This document shows, piece after piece, positions 51,632 to 61,469 of a DNA stretch of 64,000 nucleotides. The notes beneath the pieces were generated by a model, which made no database searches, was not told where the DNA came from, and saw only the letters and a list, made by a program, of their open reading frames with translations. The stretch is taken from contig NQWY01033760.1 in assembly GCA_019425655.1 (NCBI GenBank), positions 124,001 through 188,000 of the forward strand. The letters are read 5' to 3'. Position 1 is the stretch's first letter; every line of letters starts with the position of its first letter. A program made the translations under genes and the position numbers. The DNA comes from Rhizophagus prolifer. Its lineage: Eukaryota; Glomeromycota; Glomeromycetes; Glomerales; Glomeraceae.

Positions 51632-52933
51632 ATGAAAAATATTTTTTGCAGGGGATCTATGTCCCTTGCTTTTACCCTTGTCGCAGCGACCACATCCTTT
51701 GCCCAGAACAAATCTCTTAAAATTGGAGATTCGCTTCCCGAAAGTTTTTGGACAACCTCTTTGCAAGTTGTCAATCATCCTCAGAAGACCATTCATCTTT
51801 CAGAAGATAAGAACAAATTGATCCTGATCGATTTCTGGAGTACGTGGTGCAGCGCCTGCCTAATGAGCCTCCCTAAGATTCAAGCCTTGCAACAAAAGTT
51901 CGGAAACAAGGTGAAAATCCTTCCTGTAAGCAGTCAGGATAAAGTAGCTTTAGATAAATTCTTCTCTTCATACAACGGAAAGAAGTATAAGAGTATGATG
52001 TCTACCTACGAAGACAAAACACTTCATGAACTATTCCCACATGCGGGTGTTCCATTCATCATATGGATAAAGGACGGAAAACTATTCAATTCCACAGATG
52101 CAGGACAGCTTACACAACAGACCATTAATGAAGTTTTGAATGGAGATAAATCATCCCTGCAGACCATTATTCAAATGGACAGAGCAAGACCATTGATGCT
52201 ATCAGAAGATTATGACCGTCAAAGAAATGTCGAACTTCTCAATTATTCATTCTTTGCCAAAGGACAAATCCCTGATATTGGTGCAGGTGGAACTTATCGC
52301 AAAACAGCATCAGGCAAAATTCACGGCAGACAATTTACCAATCTGCCATTATGGGATATATATTATGCGATAGGATACGAGCTTATCAAACAACAGGATA
52401 AAACATCTTTCACGGAAAAAAGAATGATTATCGAGGTCAAGGAACCAAAACAACTGATGCCGATAGAAAGAGCAGACGGCTCAAATGACGGAGCAACCCT
52501 CTATAACTACGAATTCATTATCCCTGAACAGAAGTCTGATTCTCTATACAATTATATGCTGGAAGATCTCAGTCGTTATTCCGGCTATACCGTAACCCTT
52601 CAGAAGAGACCTGTCAAATGTTTTGTTTTAGTCAGAACAAGCACAAAAGACAAACTGGCAACCAAAGGAGGTGAAAAGCGTTCCACTTTTCCACAAACCC
52701 CATCTATCCTTAAAAATGTGCCTCTCAAAAATATGGTCAATATGCTCAACGGTGAGATTCCCATCAGGGAATTGTTTATTGATGAGACAGGATATACTGG
52801 CAATGTAGATTTGGAAGTTTCGGGAGTCAAAGATATTGCCACCTTAAAAAAAGAGCTTCAGAAATACGACCTTGACCTGACACCTCAAGAACGTCAGGTT
52901 TTGATGATGGTCATCAAAGACCAGCGGAATTAA
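51632..52933 (+). CDS. TlpA-like thioredoxin-fold protein with C-terminal STN-like region
   Basis: 433 residues with a signal peptide (hydrophobic core at about 8-20, ending SFAQ). The thioredoxin-like domain (about 30-165) has the active site FWSTWCSACLMSLPK near residue 68 (WCSAC) and the cis-Pro in HAGVPFII near 147. The second half ends in a region (LEDLSRYSGYTVTLQKR and following) that resembles the secretin/TonB short N-terminal fold seen in SusC-linked proteins. It is expected in the periplasm. It is the first gene of the locus with SusC, SusD, DUF6520 and MauE, 56 bases before susC. Confidence 0.8.
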   Translation: MKNIFCRGSMSLAFTLVAATTSFAQNKSLKIGDSLPESFWTTSLQVVNHPQKTIHLSEDKNKLILIDFWSTWCSACLMSLPKIQALQQKFGNKVKILPVSSQDKVALDKFFSSYNGKKYKSMMSTYEDKTLHELFPHAGVPFIIWIKDGKLFNSTDAGQLTQQTINEVLNGDKSSLQTIIQMDRARPLMLSEDYDRQRNVELLNYSFFAKGQIPDIGAGGTYRKTASGKIHGRQFTNLPLWDIYYAIGYELIKQQDKTSFTEKRMIIEVKEPKQLMPIERADGSNDGATLYNYEFIIPEQKSDSLYNYMLEDLSRYSGYTVTLQKRPVKCFVLVRTSTKDKLATKGGEKRSTFPQTPSILKNVPLKNMVNMLNGEIPIRELFIDETGYTGNVDLEVSGVKDIATLKKELQKYDLDLTPQERQVLMMVIKDQRN

Positions 52934-52989
52934 TATTCCACCGCTTGAATAATCATTGAATTTACATTAATGCAAAACTATATCAGACT

Positions 52990-55900
52990 ATGAAGAAATT
53001 ATTAGTGCTTCCCGTCCTATGCTACTGTGTGCCTATAATGGCACAGCAGATGTTTACGGGAAGTGTTATCGACGAAACAACACGCTTGCCCGTATCAGGC
53101 GTAACCATCGCCATTCAAAACTCAAAAACGGTTACGACTACGGACAGATATGGAAATTTCAGTCTCACAACCAATGAGAAGAAAATCAACCTTGTGATAC
53201 TTGGAAGAGGTTATGAAGAACAGATCATTGTTTTGGAGCTTCCATTAAAAGAACCTTTAAAAATCAATCTTTCCGAAAAGATAGCCCAAATTGATGAAGT
53301 GGTACTCACGACAGGTTATCAGAAAATCCCTAAAGAGCGTTCCACAGGTTCTTTCTCATCCGTGAGTAATGCAGCTCTAAATACACAGGTTTCCACCAAA
53401 ATCCTTGACCGTTTAGCTGCTACAGCCAATGGAATCGTTATCAATAAAGGAACATCACAAGGAGGCTCACAGATTATGGTCAGAGGATTAAGCACCATTC
53501 AAGGACCTAAATCACCTTTGATTGTCGTAGATAACTTTCCTTATGATGGCGATATCAGCAATATCGACCCCAACATTGTTGAAAACATTACAGTCCTTAA
53601 AGATGCTGCCGCATCAAGCATATGGGGAGCAAGAGCCGCCAACGGTGTGATTGTCATCACGACCAAAACAGCAAAATATAATCAGCCCGTGACGGTCAAT
53701 TTCAATACGTACTTAATGACCAGTCCCAAGCCTGATTTTAATTATCTGAAAACGATGTCAAGTTCTGACTTTATTGATGTTGAACAGGAACTGTTCAAGA
53801 AGAATTTTTATAATACCGATATCAATTCGGCCAGCCACCCCGTGTTGTCTCCTGTAGTTGACCTTTTGAACAAGGAAAAGAAAGGACTGCTTTCATCCGA
53901 GTATGTACGAAATGAAATAGAACGTCTGAAAGGCATTGACTCTCGCGACCAGTTCAGAAGATATATGTATCAGCCTTTGGAGAATAGACAATATTCTTTA
54001 AGTATGGCGGGCGGAGCTCCTCAATTTTCTTGGACATCATCTTTGGGGTATGATGACAATACCGGAAATCTCGGAGAAAAATATGAACGTGTCAATCTCC
54101 GTTTCCAGAATACTTGGCAGCCTTTGAAGAACCTTACCCTGAACACAGGAATCTTTTTCACACACTCAGCAACCCAAAGCGGGCGCAGTGCTTTTGGAAG
54201 CATTATTATGAAAACCAATGCTGTTCCCTATATGGAAATGGCAGACGCATTCGGAAATCCGTTGGCAGTTTCAAAATCGTATGAGCAGGCTTACAAGTCA
54301 ACATTAGGAAACGGAAAATTGTTAGACTGGAATTATTATCCGCTTACCGATTGGGAGCATAATACTGCCAAAAGCAAAAGCTCGGAGATTATTCTCAATG
54401 CAGGATTGAACTATAAACTATTGAAAGGATTGGATGTTGATTTAAAATATCAGTATCAGAGAACCACAGGACTTTCCAATACTTTGTATGATGAAGAAAG
54501 TTACTTTGTGAGGGATTATGTGAACAGGTTCACGGTCATTAATTCCGATGGTAGTCTGACCTACAATGTACCCAAAGGAGCGATAATAGATAAGACCAAC
54601 TCACAACTATTGATCAATAATTTCCGAGGACAGCTCAATTTCAACAGAAGTTTTGGCAAACATCAGGTTTCAGCTATTTTGGGAAGCGAGGTAAGAGATT
54701 CCAATTCACAGTCGAGCAGTAACCGCTATTATGGCTACGACCCCAACAATCTTTCCTTTGGAATGGTCGACCTCAGCAAGAGATTCCCAATCATTGCAGG
54801 AGGTACAGCCTTTATCGATAATCTGAATTCTTTGAGGGAATACACCAATCGCTTTGTATCGGTCTATGCTAATGCTGCCTACACCTATGATAACCGATAT
54901 ACCATATCGGGAAGTGCCCGACGTGATGCCAGCAACTTATTCGGGCTGAAAACCAACGACCAATGGAATCCTTTCTGGTCGGCAGGTCTGTCTTGGAATG
55001 TAGGCAATGAAAAGTTCTATTCTGTAAGCTGGCTTCCGAATCTGAAGCTGAGAGGTTCTTATGGTTTCAATGGGAATATCAATCCTGCGATGGTTGCCGT
55101 AACAACAATGGCATTACTTGGTGTTTCTACCTACACGCAGGAGCAGATGGCGAGATTTGACAACTACTACAATCCCCAGCTTCGTTGGGAAACAGTAAGA
55201 ATGATCAATGCAGGATTAGATTTTGCAACCAAAAACAACAGAATCTCAGGTTCTGTTGAGTATTTCCAGAAGAAAGGAGAAAATCTTTTTGGACAGGTTC
55301 CATTGGATTACACTATTGGATTAAGCAGTCTTGTATGGAATGTGGCAGGAATAGAAGGAAAAGGTGTTGATGTAGAACTCAATACCATCAACATCAATAA
55401 ATCCTTCAGATGGTTGACGACACTTAACTTCAGTACTTACAAAGATAAAGTGACAAAATACTATCCGAGCAGTACCATGGCAAGGAACTTCGTACTTGCT
55501 TCTGTTCCGATTTCAGGAATTGAAGGTTTGCCTGTCTATTCAATGTTTGGTTACCAATGGGCAGGACTTGACCCTCAGACAGGTGATCCAAGAGGTTATC
55601 TTAACGGAGAGGTCAGTAAGGATTACGCCAACATAATGGGAGGAGATGTCAAAGACCTGCAGTATTTTGGTTCTGCTGTACCAACTGTTTATGGCTCTTT
55701 CACGAATACATTTGCCTATAAACAATTAAGCCTTGATGTAGGAGTTACCTATAAGCTGGGTTATTATTTCAGAAAACCATCCATTAATTATACGAGCTTA
55801 TTCAGAGAATGGAACGGTCACAGCGATTACGAACAAAGATGGCAGAAACCGGGTGATGAAGCCTTTACCAATGTTCCTTCCAACCTTTATCAGACAAATT

Positions 55901-56169
55901 CCAACAGGGATGCGTTCTATGCGGGTTCGGCTGCTCTCATTGAAAAAGGCGACCACATCCGTTTGCAGTACATCAATCTCGGATATGAGGTCAATAAAAG
56001 ACAATGGCGTGGTTTGCCAATTAAAAGTTTGCAACTGTACGCTAATGTGAGTAATCTCGGAATACTCTGGCAAGAGAGCAAAAGTGGAATCGACCCTGAT
56101 TTCAATTTGGGAAATAATACTTTAAAACCTCCTATGACATTTACCTTAGGATTAAAAGCTAAATTTTAA
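52990..56169 (+). CDS. SusC/RagA-family TonB-linked outer membrane protein
   Basis: 1059 residues. A signal peptide (1-19, ending MAQQ) leads into a carboxypeptidase-regulatory-like domain (about 20-95, FTGSVIDETTRLPVSGV). The plug domain then has VLTTGYQKIPKERSTGSF, IMVRGLSTI and the SusC hallmark DAAASSIWGARAANGVIVITTK near residues 207-228. The remainder is a 22-strand-type beta barrel ending in MTFTLGLKAKF with a C-terminal Phe. It forms a gated import channel with SusD. No glycoside hydrolase is nearby, and the thioredoxin/MauE context points to a peptide- or redox-related substrate rather than glycan; this is inference. Confidence 0.93.
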   Translation: MKKLLVLPVLCYCVPIMAQQMFTGSVIDETTRLPVSGVTIAIQNSKTVTTTDRYGNFSLTTNEKKINLVILGRGYEEQIIVLELPLKEPLKINLSEKIAQIDEVVLTTGYQKIPKERSTGSFSSVSNAALNTQVSTKILDRLAATANGIVINKGTSQGGSQIMVRGLSTIQGPKSPLIVVDNFPYDGDISNIDPNIVENITVLKDAAASSIWGARAANGVIVITTKTAKYNQPVTVNFNTYLMTSPKPDFNYLKTMSSSDFIDVEQELFKKNFYNTDINSASHPVLSPVVDLLNKEKKGLLSSEYVRNEIERLKGIDSRDQFRRYMYQPLENRQYSLSMAGGAPQFSWTSSLGYDDNTGNLGEKYERVNLRFQNTWQPLKNLTLNTGIFFTHSATQSGRSAFGSIIMKTNAVPYMEMADAFGNPLAVSKSYEQAYKSTLGNGKLLDWNYYPLTDWEHNTAKSKSSEIILNAGLNYKLLKGLDVDLKYQYQRTTGLSNTLYDEESYFVRDYVNRFTVINSDGSLTYNVPKGAIIDKTNSQLLINNFRGQLNFNRSFGKHQVSAILGSEVRDSNSQSSSNRYYGYDPNNLSFGMVDLSKRFPIIAGGTAFIDNLNSLREYTNRFVSVYANAAYTYDNRYTISGSARRDASNLFGLKTNDQWNPFWSAGLSWNVGNEKFYSVSWLPNLKLRGSYGFNGNINPAMVAVTTMALLGVSTYTQEQMARFDNYYNPQLRWETVRMINAGLDFATKNNRISGSVEYFQKKGENLFGQVPLDYTIGLSSLVWNVAGIEGKGVDVELNTININKSFRWLTTLNFSTYKDKVTKYYPSSTMARNFVLASVPISGIEGLPVYSMFGYQWAGLDPQTGDPRGYLNGEVSKDYANIMGGDVKDLQYFGSAVPTVYGSFTNTFAYKQLSLDVGVTYKLGYYFRKPSINYTSLFREWNGHSDYEQRWQKPGDEAFTNVPSNLYQTNSNRDAFYAGSAALIEKGDHIRLQYINLGYEVNKRQWRGLPIKSLQLYANVSNLGILWQESKSGIDPDFNLGNNTLKPPMTFTLGLKAKF

Positions 56170-56180
56170 AATGGATAGAA

Positions 56181-57530
56181 ATGAGAAAAACTAAAATACT
56201 TTTAATATCATTATCATTAATTCTAATCTCGTTTGGATGCAGTGATTTTTTAGACGAAAAGTCTGACCTGAAATTGGCAACTCCCGATAGATTGGAGGAC
56301 AACCAGATGCTTCTGAACAATTATGGTTTCCTCAATGTGGAATTTGCTTCAAGTGGAGAAACAAGTTCGGATGATTATTATCTTACCGATGCTGATTACA
56401 ACGGTTTGAGCTTCGAGGCCACCAAACGTCTTCATATATGGATGCCGGATAACGTTGCTCCTCCCATTGAATCAGGAAACGATTGGTCTACCTGTTACAG
56501 AAGTATCTATATCTGCAATGCTGTATTGTTCAATATGCAGGACAAAAACTTTACAGGAGAACAGGCAGATAATATCAGGGGACAAGCGCTGGCACTTCGT
56601 GCTTTCCGATATCTGGATGCCGCTCAGATATGGTGTAAGGCTTACAATCCTCAAACCGCAGGAACAGATTTAGGGCTTCCGCTAAGACTAGACCCTGATA
56701 TGAATATCCCATCGGTACGTTCAACAGTCAAGCAGACCTATGAGCAGATCGTCAGTGACCTGCAGACTGCAATACCGTTACTTTTACCTAAGCAGATTTC
56801 AGGGATGCGCATATCAAGAGCCGCTGCTTATGGTTTATTGGCTCGTACCTATCTTTTTATGGGAGATTATAATAATGCGCTTCATAATACTCAACAGGCG
56901 CTCAGCATCAATAATGACCTGATAGATTTTAATACCCTAAATCCCGACGATGATTATCCCATTGAAGAAATGAATAAGGAAGTTCTTTTATGGACAGCAC
57001 TAACTTACGAATCTCATTTAATGCCTGCAAAGATTCCAGACCATATTTATCAGATGTATGATAGCAATGATTTACGCAAAACCGTATTTTTTAATAAGAA
57101 TGCAGATAATGAAATTTTGTTCAAAGGCAATTACAACAATGTCAATGGGCCGATAGTAAGCGTGGCGACCGATGAACTTTATTTGATGGCTGCCGAATGC
57201 AATGTAAGACTGAACAAGATTCAGGAAGGTATGGGGTATCTTAATAACTTGCTTGTCAAAAGATGGAAAACTGGAACTTATGTTCCGATAACAGCCGGTT
57301 CACAGACAGATGCTTTAAATATTATTTCAAGAGAAAGAAGAAAAGAGCTTTTGATTCGTGGAGTAAGATGGTCTGATTTGAAGAGGTATAATCGTGACGG
57401 AGCAAATATTACATTGACCAGAACGGTTAACGGGCAAACCTACACTTTACCGCCCAATGACCTGCGCTATGCCATAGCAATTCCTGAAGATATTATTTCG
57501 CTTACGGGAATGCCACAAAATCCAAGATAA
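56181..57530 (+). CDS. SusD/RagB-family lipoprotein
   Basis: 449 residues with a lipoprotein signal (LSLILISFGCSDF, lipid Cys near 20). SusD features include TPDRLEDNQMLLNNYGF, AYRSIYICNAVLFN-type repeats near 110, the RGQALALRAFRYLDAAQIW helix near 132, TPR-like helices and ERRKELLIRGVRWSDLKRYN near the C-terminus. It is the surface-exposed lid of the SusC channel. Its start is 11 bases after the susC stop. A strong terminator follows at 57537, so the locus has its transcript end here. Confidence 0.93.
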   Translation: MRKTKILLISLSLILISFGCSDFLDEKSDLKLATPDRLEDNQMLLNNYGFLNVEFASSGETSSDDYYLTDADYNGLSFEATKRLHIWMPDNVAPPIESGNDWSTCYRSIYICNAVLFNMQDKNFTGEQADNIRGQALALRAFRYLDAAQIWCKAYNPQTAGTDLGLPLRLDPDMNIPSVRSTVKQTYEQIVSDLQTAIPLLLPKQISGMRISRAAAYGLLARTYLFMGDYNNALHNTQQALSINNDLIDFNTLNPDDDYPIEEMNKEVLLWTALTYESHLMPAKIPDHIYQMYDSNDLRKTVFFNKNADNEILFKGNYNNVNGPIVSVATDELYLMAAECNVRLNKIQEGMGYLNNLLVKRWKTGTYVPITAGSQTDALNIISRERRKELLIRGVRWSDLKRYNRDGANITLTRTVNGQTYTLPPNDLRYAIAIPEDIISLTGMPQNPR

Positions 57531-57536
57531 AATAAT

Positions 57537-57570
57537 AGGGTTGACAAATTATTGTCAACCCTACTTTTTA
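57537..57570. terminator. Terminator after susD
   Basis: TAGGGTTGACAA (57537-57548) and TTGTCAACCCTA (57552-57563) form a 12-base perfect stem with a 3-base loop, followed by CTTTTT. The convergent small gene ends at 57590, so it may serve both sides. Confidence 0.85.
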
Positions 57571-57589
57571 ATACTGATTGAAAGGACTA

Positions 57590-57904
57590 TTATTGTCTTC
57601 TTTCACTCGGATGAATAGCAAGAACCTGCGCATTGGTCATTCCTCCAATCACGTCAACCAAATCTTGCCCTTCCGGAACTGCAATTGTACAAGGTTTGTT
57701 TCCTGTTGTAAGACAAGATGAACCGACTCCTTCTGCCCAGTTGGATACATTAGCGAATGCACCTGCTGAAGTACTAGTGCTATTGTAATAGAACTGTTTG
57801 TCGGCTACTTTTTTTTCTACGATTTTAAACGACATAAGAGCACCTGTAAACATAATGGCAGCTATAGCTACTGCGTTGATTTTCAAAAATTGATTAATTT
57901 TCAT
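57590..57904 (-). CDS. DUF6520 family small secreted protein
   Basis: 104 residues from ATG 57904; an upstream ATG at 57928 adds eight. The N-terminus (MKINQFLKINAVAIAAIMFTGALMSF) is a signal peptide or anchor. The mature part contains FYYNSTSTSAGAFANVSNW and two Cys in SSCLTTGNKPCTIAV about 9 residues apart. Such pairs fit a disulfide, and thioredoxin-fold and MauE genes flank the locus. The function of DUF6520 is unknown. It lies convergent to susD. Confidence 0.75.
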   Translation of the reverse strand: MKINQFLKINAVAIAAIMFTGALMSFKIVEKKVADKQFYYNSTSTSAGAFANVSNWAEGVGSSCLTTGNKPCTIAVPEGQDLVDVIGGMTNAQVLAIHPSERRQ

Positions 57905-58183
57905 TGTTATGGTCTTTTTATACATCAAAAAAGATTACCTTAAAAACTTTAGAAACCTGTCTGAGAAGTACGAAGAGTAGGTTAAAAAATTAATTATACC
58001 CATAGATTAACGAATCTTGTCGTACCAAATAATCCCATTCTACATATTCCCAAACAAATTGTTGTTGATAAATTCATTTTAAAAATCTTGATTGTTAAAC
58101 AGCTTTCGGCTGTCTAATTTTAAGGTTAAACATTAGTAACAAATTCCAATCATAAACATCCGTAAACAATTACGGTAACATAC

Positions 58184-58612
58184 TTACTCAGCAGGCCTGC
58201 TGTATCTTAGATTTAAACTTAAAGCGATAACGGATAGAATAACACAGCCTATATTAAAATACAGATGCTGATGCCAGCTCAGTTTCTCCAAAATTCCTCC
58301 ACAGGAACAAGGAAGGTTGTCGGTTGTACTTAGTATAAAAGCAATATATCCTGTGAAGATGAGCATCAAAACAAAGCTTCCTATTAGTCCTATATTTCCC
58401 GTTTTTCGATAGCATAATAATCCTGCAATTAAAAACTCAACAACAATTATTATGTAAGGGAGGAAATCCGAAAACCTATTCAACAAAGCAGATTCTGAAA
58501 TCTGAAATTGAAAATTTTTGAAATCCCATACCTTACTGATAGCGGCATAGCAGAAGAGAATAACAAAGAAAATGCTTACGCCAAAGGGTATTATTTTTTT
58601 TAAATATTTCAC
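58184..58612 (-). CDS. MauE/DoxX-family redox-associated membrane protein
   Basis: 142 residues with four hydrophobic segments (about 7-25, 47-66, 73-92, 113-133). DNLPCSCGGILEKLSWHQH, near residues 97-115, carries the conserved Cys-x-Cys-Gly-Gly of the MauE/DoxX group, which is linked to disulfide chemistry in the cell envelope. It precedes the DUF6520 gene on the same strand with a 279-base gap. With the TlpA-like protein it suggests an envelope thiol/disulfide pathway tied to the SusCD pair. Confidence 0.82.
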   Translation of the reverse strand: MKYLKKIIPFGVSIFFVILFCYAAISKVWDFKNFQFQISESALLNRFSDFLPYIIIVVEFLIAGLLCYRKTGNIGLIGSFVLMLIFTGYIAFILSTTDNLPCSCGGILEKLSWHQHLYFNIGCVILSVIALSLNLRYSRPAE

Positions 58613-59012
58613 GACATTAGTTTTTTTGTTGATAGTATTTCTTTGTAAAGTGTATGTCTATTTTTTCTTACAATTACTGATCAAATGTAAAACAGAAATT
58701 CAACAGGAAAAATGATTTACAATGCCTGTTTCCAATGTCTAATGCCAGTTTATAAACTGACCCTCTGTATCAAAATCTCAGAGCGGCATAGGTATATGCT
58801 GTAGTTTTTTTCATAAAAGTGATTATAAGTTAGAATTAGACATTGTGCTCAAAAAGACAAATAATGCTTATTCATCACATCAAATGTTATTTTGTGTAAA
58901 TAAGAACAGTGATGATGGCATTTTATTTCTGTAGTTTACAAAACAGTTGGATATTCCATAAAAAATAACGTAATTTTATAAAAGGTTATAATAAAATGAA
59001 GATAACGTGCAG
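58613..59012. other. Divergent noncoding gap between MauE and AraC-type genes
   Basis: 400 bases with no accepted gene. On the minus strand CAAATGTA at 58682-58689 is a -7 box for the MauE gene, about 70 bases upstream of its ATG. No clear -33 partner was found. The rest is A+T-rich without strong dyads. Confidence 0.4.
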
Positions 59013-60689
59013 ATGTTCAGGCTGTTTATATTGCTATTGGTTTCCACTGCGGAATTATGGGTTGCGCAGAGCACAGACAATGTGGCCTATCATCAGATCA
59101 GAAAAAAGTATGATCGCCAGAAGGTTAATGATACTACAGCACTTTCACTTTCTTACGTTGATCTTTTAATTGCCCTCGCAAAAAAAGAAAAAAATTATTC
59201 TGAATTAACTTATGCATACCAAGATGCCCTAAATTTTGAGCCATCAGGATACCGCAAAAAGCTGTATGCAGACAGTGCAATAACTTCCGCTCAGCATAGT
59301 TGTAATAACGATCTTATTGCCTCTGCCTATCTTGGAAGGGGAATTGTGTATTACTTTAATTTTAAAGATTACCAACCTGCATTGGATGATTATATTAAAG
59401 CGTTATCCTACGCCAGACGTAGCACTAGCCCATACGTAAAGTATAATATATTATATCATCTGGGTGTAATGAAAAGTTATCTGGGATATTATAATGAGGC
59501 GGTCAGTCAATTTGAGACCTGTTCTGCTTTCTTTAGACAGGAGATTTTGAAAAATAATTCCCCAGATATCCTGTACAATATGCGCAAAGGCTATTATAAC
59601 AGTTTACATCAGCTTATCTATTGCTACCAGCAAATGGGAGATGATGATAGCGCCGACCGCTTAATTGAAATTGGCAAGAGGGAAATCCCCCAAAATTTAA
59701 ATTTCGCCCAGTTATGGAGTTATTTATTTAAATCTAAAGGCATTTCTGAATTCCGTAAAGGAAATTACGAACAAAGTATTACCAATCTCAATCGTGCACT
59801 TCCAGAACTGGTCAGGATAAATGACTTTGCCGGGGTATCGGTAATCTACTTTTATCTGGGAAAGAATAAATTGGCTCAACAACAGCAACAAGAATCCTTT
59901 AGTTTTTTTAGAAAAGTAGATTCCATTTATCAGAAACACCATTTTTTCTTTCCTGAGCTTACGGAAAACTATAAGATTTTATTAAAGAATGCTCGTAAAA
60001 AAACAGATATAGATGAGACCTTATCTTTTTCTAATACCTTCCACGAAATTGAAAAAATAAACAAAGAAGACAGACATCATCTTTTTACCCAGTTTGAGGT
60101 GGAGCGCATAAATATTGAATATGCGAGTATTACAAAACGTTACAAGGATATCTTCGCTGCTCTGATGACAGTCTCTATTTTCTTACTAATCTTGACTATC
60201 AAAGCTTATTTGGAAAAGAAGCCCGAGAAAACATACGATGTGGTCTTAGCGGGTCTGAGTGTTGATATGGAGGAATTAGAAGGGGATGTCTTGCCACCAA
60301 AATGGACATTGAGTGCAGAGACTCGCAACAGAATTCGGAAGAATCTTCAGAAATTTGAAGACGAAAAAGAGTTTTTGAAACCGAACCTGAGTTTGAAAAA
60401 AATTGCAATAAGAGTAGGGACAAATCCTAATTATCTATCTTCCTACATTAACACAGAGAAAGGAATGCATTTTAACCGTTACCTAAGTGAGTTGCGCATA
60501 AAGTATATCGCCGAACTTCTCGCAGAAGATCCTATAACAGCACATCAGAAAACGGACGTTCTTGCCAAGTTCTGTGGAATTGCCTCCCGCTCCAATTTTC
60601 TAAAATTGTTTTCAGAGATTTATGGTATGTCGCTGCAAGAGTATCAGCATCAGTGCAGAGAGAAGTTTGCTGCTAATGACAGATTGTAA
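59013..60689 (+). CDS. TPR sensor / AraC-type regulator with a membrane anchor
   Basis: About 558 residues from ATG 59013 (a GTG at 59007 is the alternative). An N-terminal signal/anchor (MFRLFILLLVSTAELWVAQ) is followed by TPR-like helices (about 90-330, for example GNYEQSITNLNRALPEL). A transmembrane segment (IFAALMTVSIFLLILTIKAYL) lies near 385, and a C-terminal AraC domain near 470-555 (LKKIAIRVGTNPNYLSSYIN, then LAKFCGIASRSNFLKLF). The sensor part is thus periplasmic and the DNA-binding part cytoplasmic. It is the likely regulator of the adjacent SusCD locus, by position only. Confidence 0.85.
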   Translation: MFRLFILLLVSTAELWVAQSTDNVAYHQIRKKYDRQKVNDTTALSLSYVDLLIALAKKEKNYSELTYAYQDALNFEPSGYRKKLYADSAITSAQHSCNNDLIASAYLGRGIVYYFNFKDYQPALDDYIKALSYARRSTSPYVKYNILYHLGVMKSYLGYYNEAVSQFETCSAFFRQEILKNNSPDILYNMRKGYYNSLHQLIYCYQQMGDDDSADRLIEIGKREIPQNLNFAQLWSYLFKSKGISEFRKGNYEQSITNLNRALPELVRINDFAGVSVIYFYLGKNKLAQQQQQESFSFFRKVDSIYQKHHFFFPELTENYKILLKNARKKTDIDETLSFSNTFHEIEKINKEDRHHLFTQFEVERINIEYASITKRYKDIFAALMTVSIFLLILTIKAYLEKKPEKTYDVVLAGLSVDMEELEGDVLPPKWTLSAETRNRIRKNLQKFEDEKEFLKPNLSLKKIAIRVGTNPNYLSSYINTEKGMHFNRYLSELRIKYIAELLAEDPITAHQKTDVLAKFCGIASRSNFLKLFSEIYGMSLQEYQHQCREKFAANDRL

Positions 60690-60707
60690 TTAAGTTATAT
60701 TGGATGG

Positions 60708-60762
60708 ATGTCTAAAATACTCCTCAAATCGTAAAGTTTTATGGTATCTACATTTTAGACAT
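60708..60762. repeat. Inverted repeat ATGTCTAAAAT
   Basis: Perfect 11-base arms at 60708-60718 and 60752-60762, just after the AraC-type gene. No T-run follows directly. It could be a weak terminator, an operator of the following Crp-like gene, or the edge of an element. Confidence 0.45.
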
Positions 60763-60868
60763 TCCCTAATCAATTTCATAGATTTTCTCTGATTCAAGAG
60801 ATTGAATGAGAAAATTGAAGCGAAGCGATTATTATGTAAATTTGATAGCAAATCGTTAATTATAGAAT

Positions 60869-61417
60869 ATGCTAAGAAGCTTAGGTGTTTTTTCAGATTT
60901 TGAAGTTCAGTTATTTAATCAAAATACTGAAACAAAAACCATTGAGAAAAATGAAGTCCTTCTTTCTGAAGGAGAAATTTCAAAATCGATTTTCTTTATT
61001 AAAACAGGAGCTCTTTTTCATCTTTTTCAACTTCAAAAGATTGATTATGAAGAAAAAATTATTGATTTGAATATTCAAAATGATTGGGTTTTCAATTTTG
61101 ATAGTTTGACGAATCAAATCCCTTCCAACACAATTATAAAGTCATTTGTTAAATCAGAAGTTGTAGAATTAAAACTAGAAAACTTACACAAACTGATTTC
61201 GATTTCACAAAATTTCTTACAACTCAACAAGATTTTCAATTCGTTGTCTACTAAAATTCATATTTATGACAGCAATTTGAATCCGACTGAAAAATATAAT
61301 TACCTTCTTAAAAACAAACCTCAAATCGTTCAAATTTTTCCTTTAAATATGATTGCTTCTTATTTGAAAATACGCCAAGAAACTCTGAGCCGAGTAAGAG
61401 CAAATGTGATTTTTTGA
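60869..61417 (+). CDS. Crp/Fnr-family regulator
   Basis: 182 residues. A cyclic-nucleotide-binding-like beta barrel (about 10-115) includes KNEVLLSEGEISKSIFFIKTGALF. A short winged-helix end (about 140-180) has LNMIASYLKIRQETLSRVRA, the recognition helix. The domain is like the Bacteroidota Crp group that lacks clear cAMP residues. It is followed by a VOC and a P-loop gene with gaps of 52 and 20 bases; the three may be one transcript. Confidence 0.8.
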   Translation: MLRSLGVFSDFEVQLFNQNTETKTIEKNEVLLSEGEISKSIFFIKTGALFHLFQLQKIDYEEKIIDLNIQNDWVFNFDSLTNQIPSNTIIKSFVKSEVVELKLENLHKLISISQNFLQLNKIFNSLSTKIHIYDSNLNPTEKYNYLLKNKPQIVQIFPLNMIASYLKIRQETLSRVRANVIF

Positions 61418-61469
61418 TTTCAATCAAGTGTTCCTTCAATATTAATTCTAGAAATTTGAAAGAAAAAAA

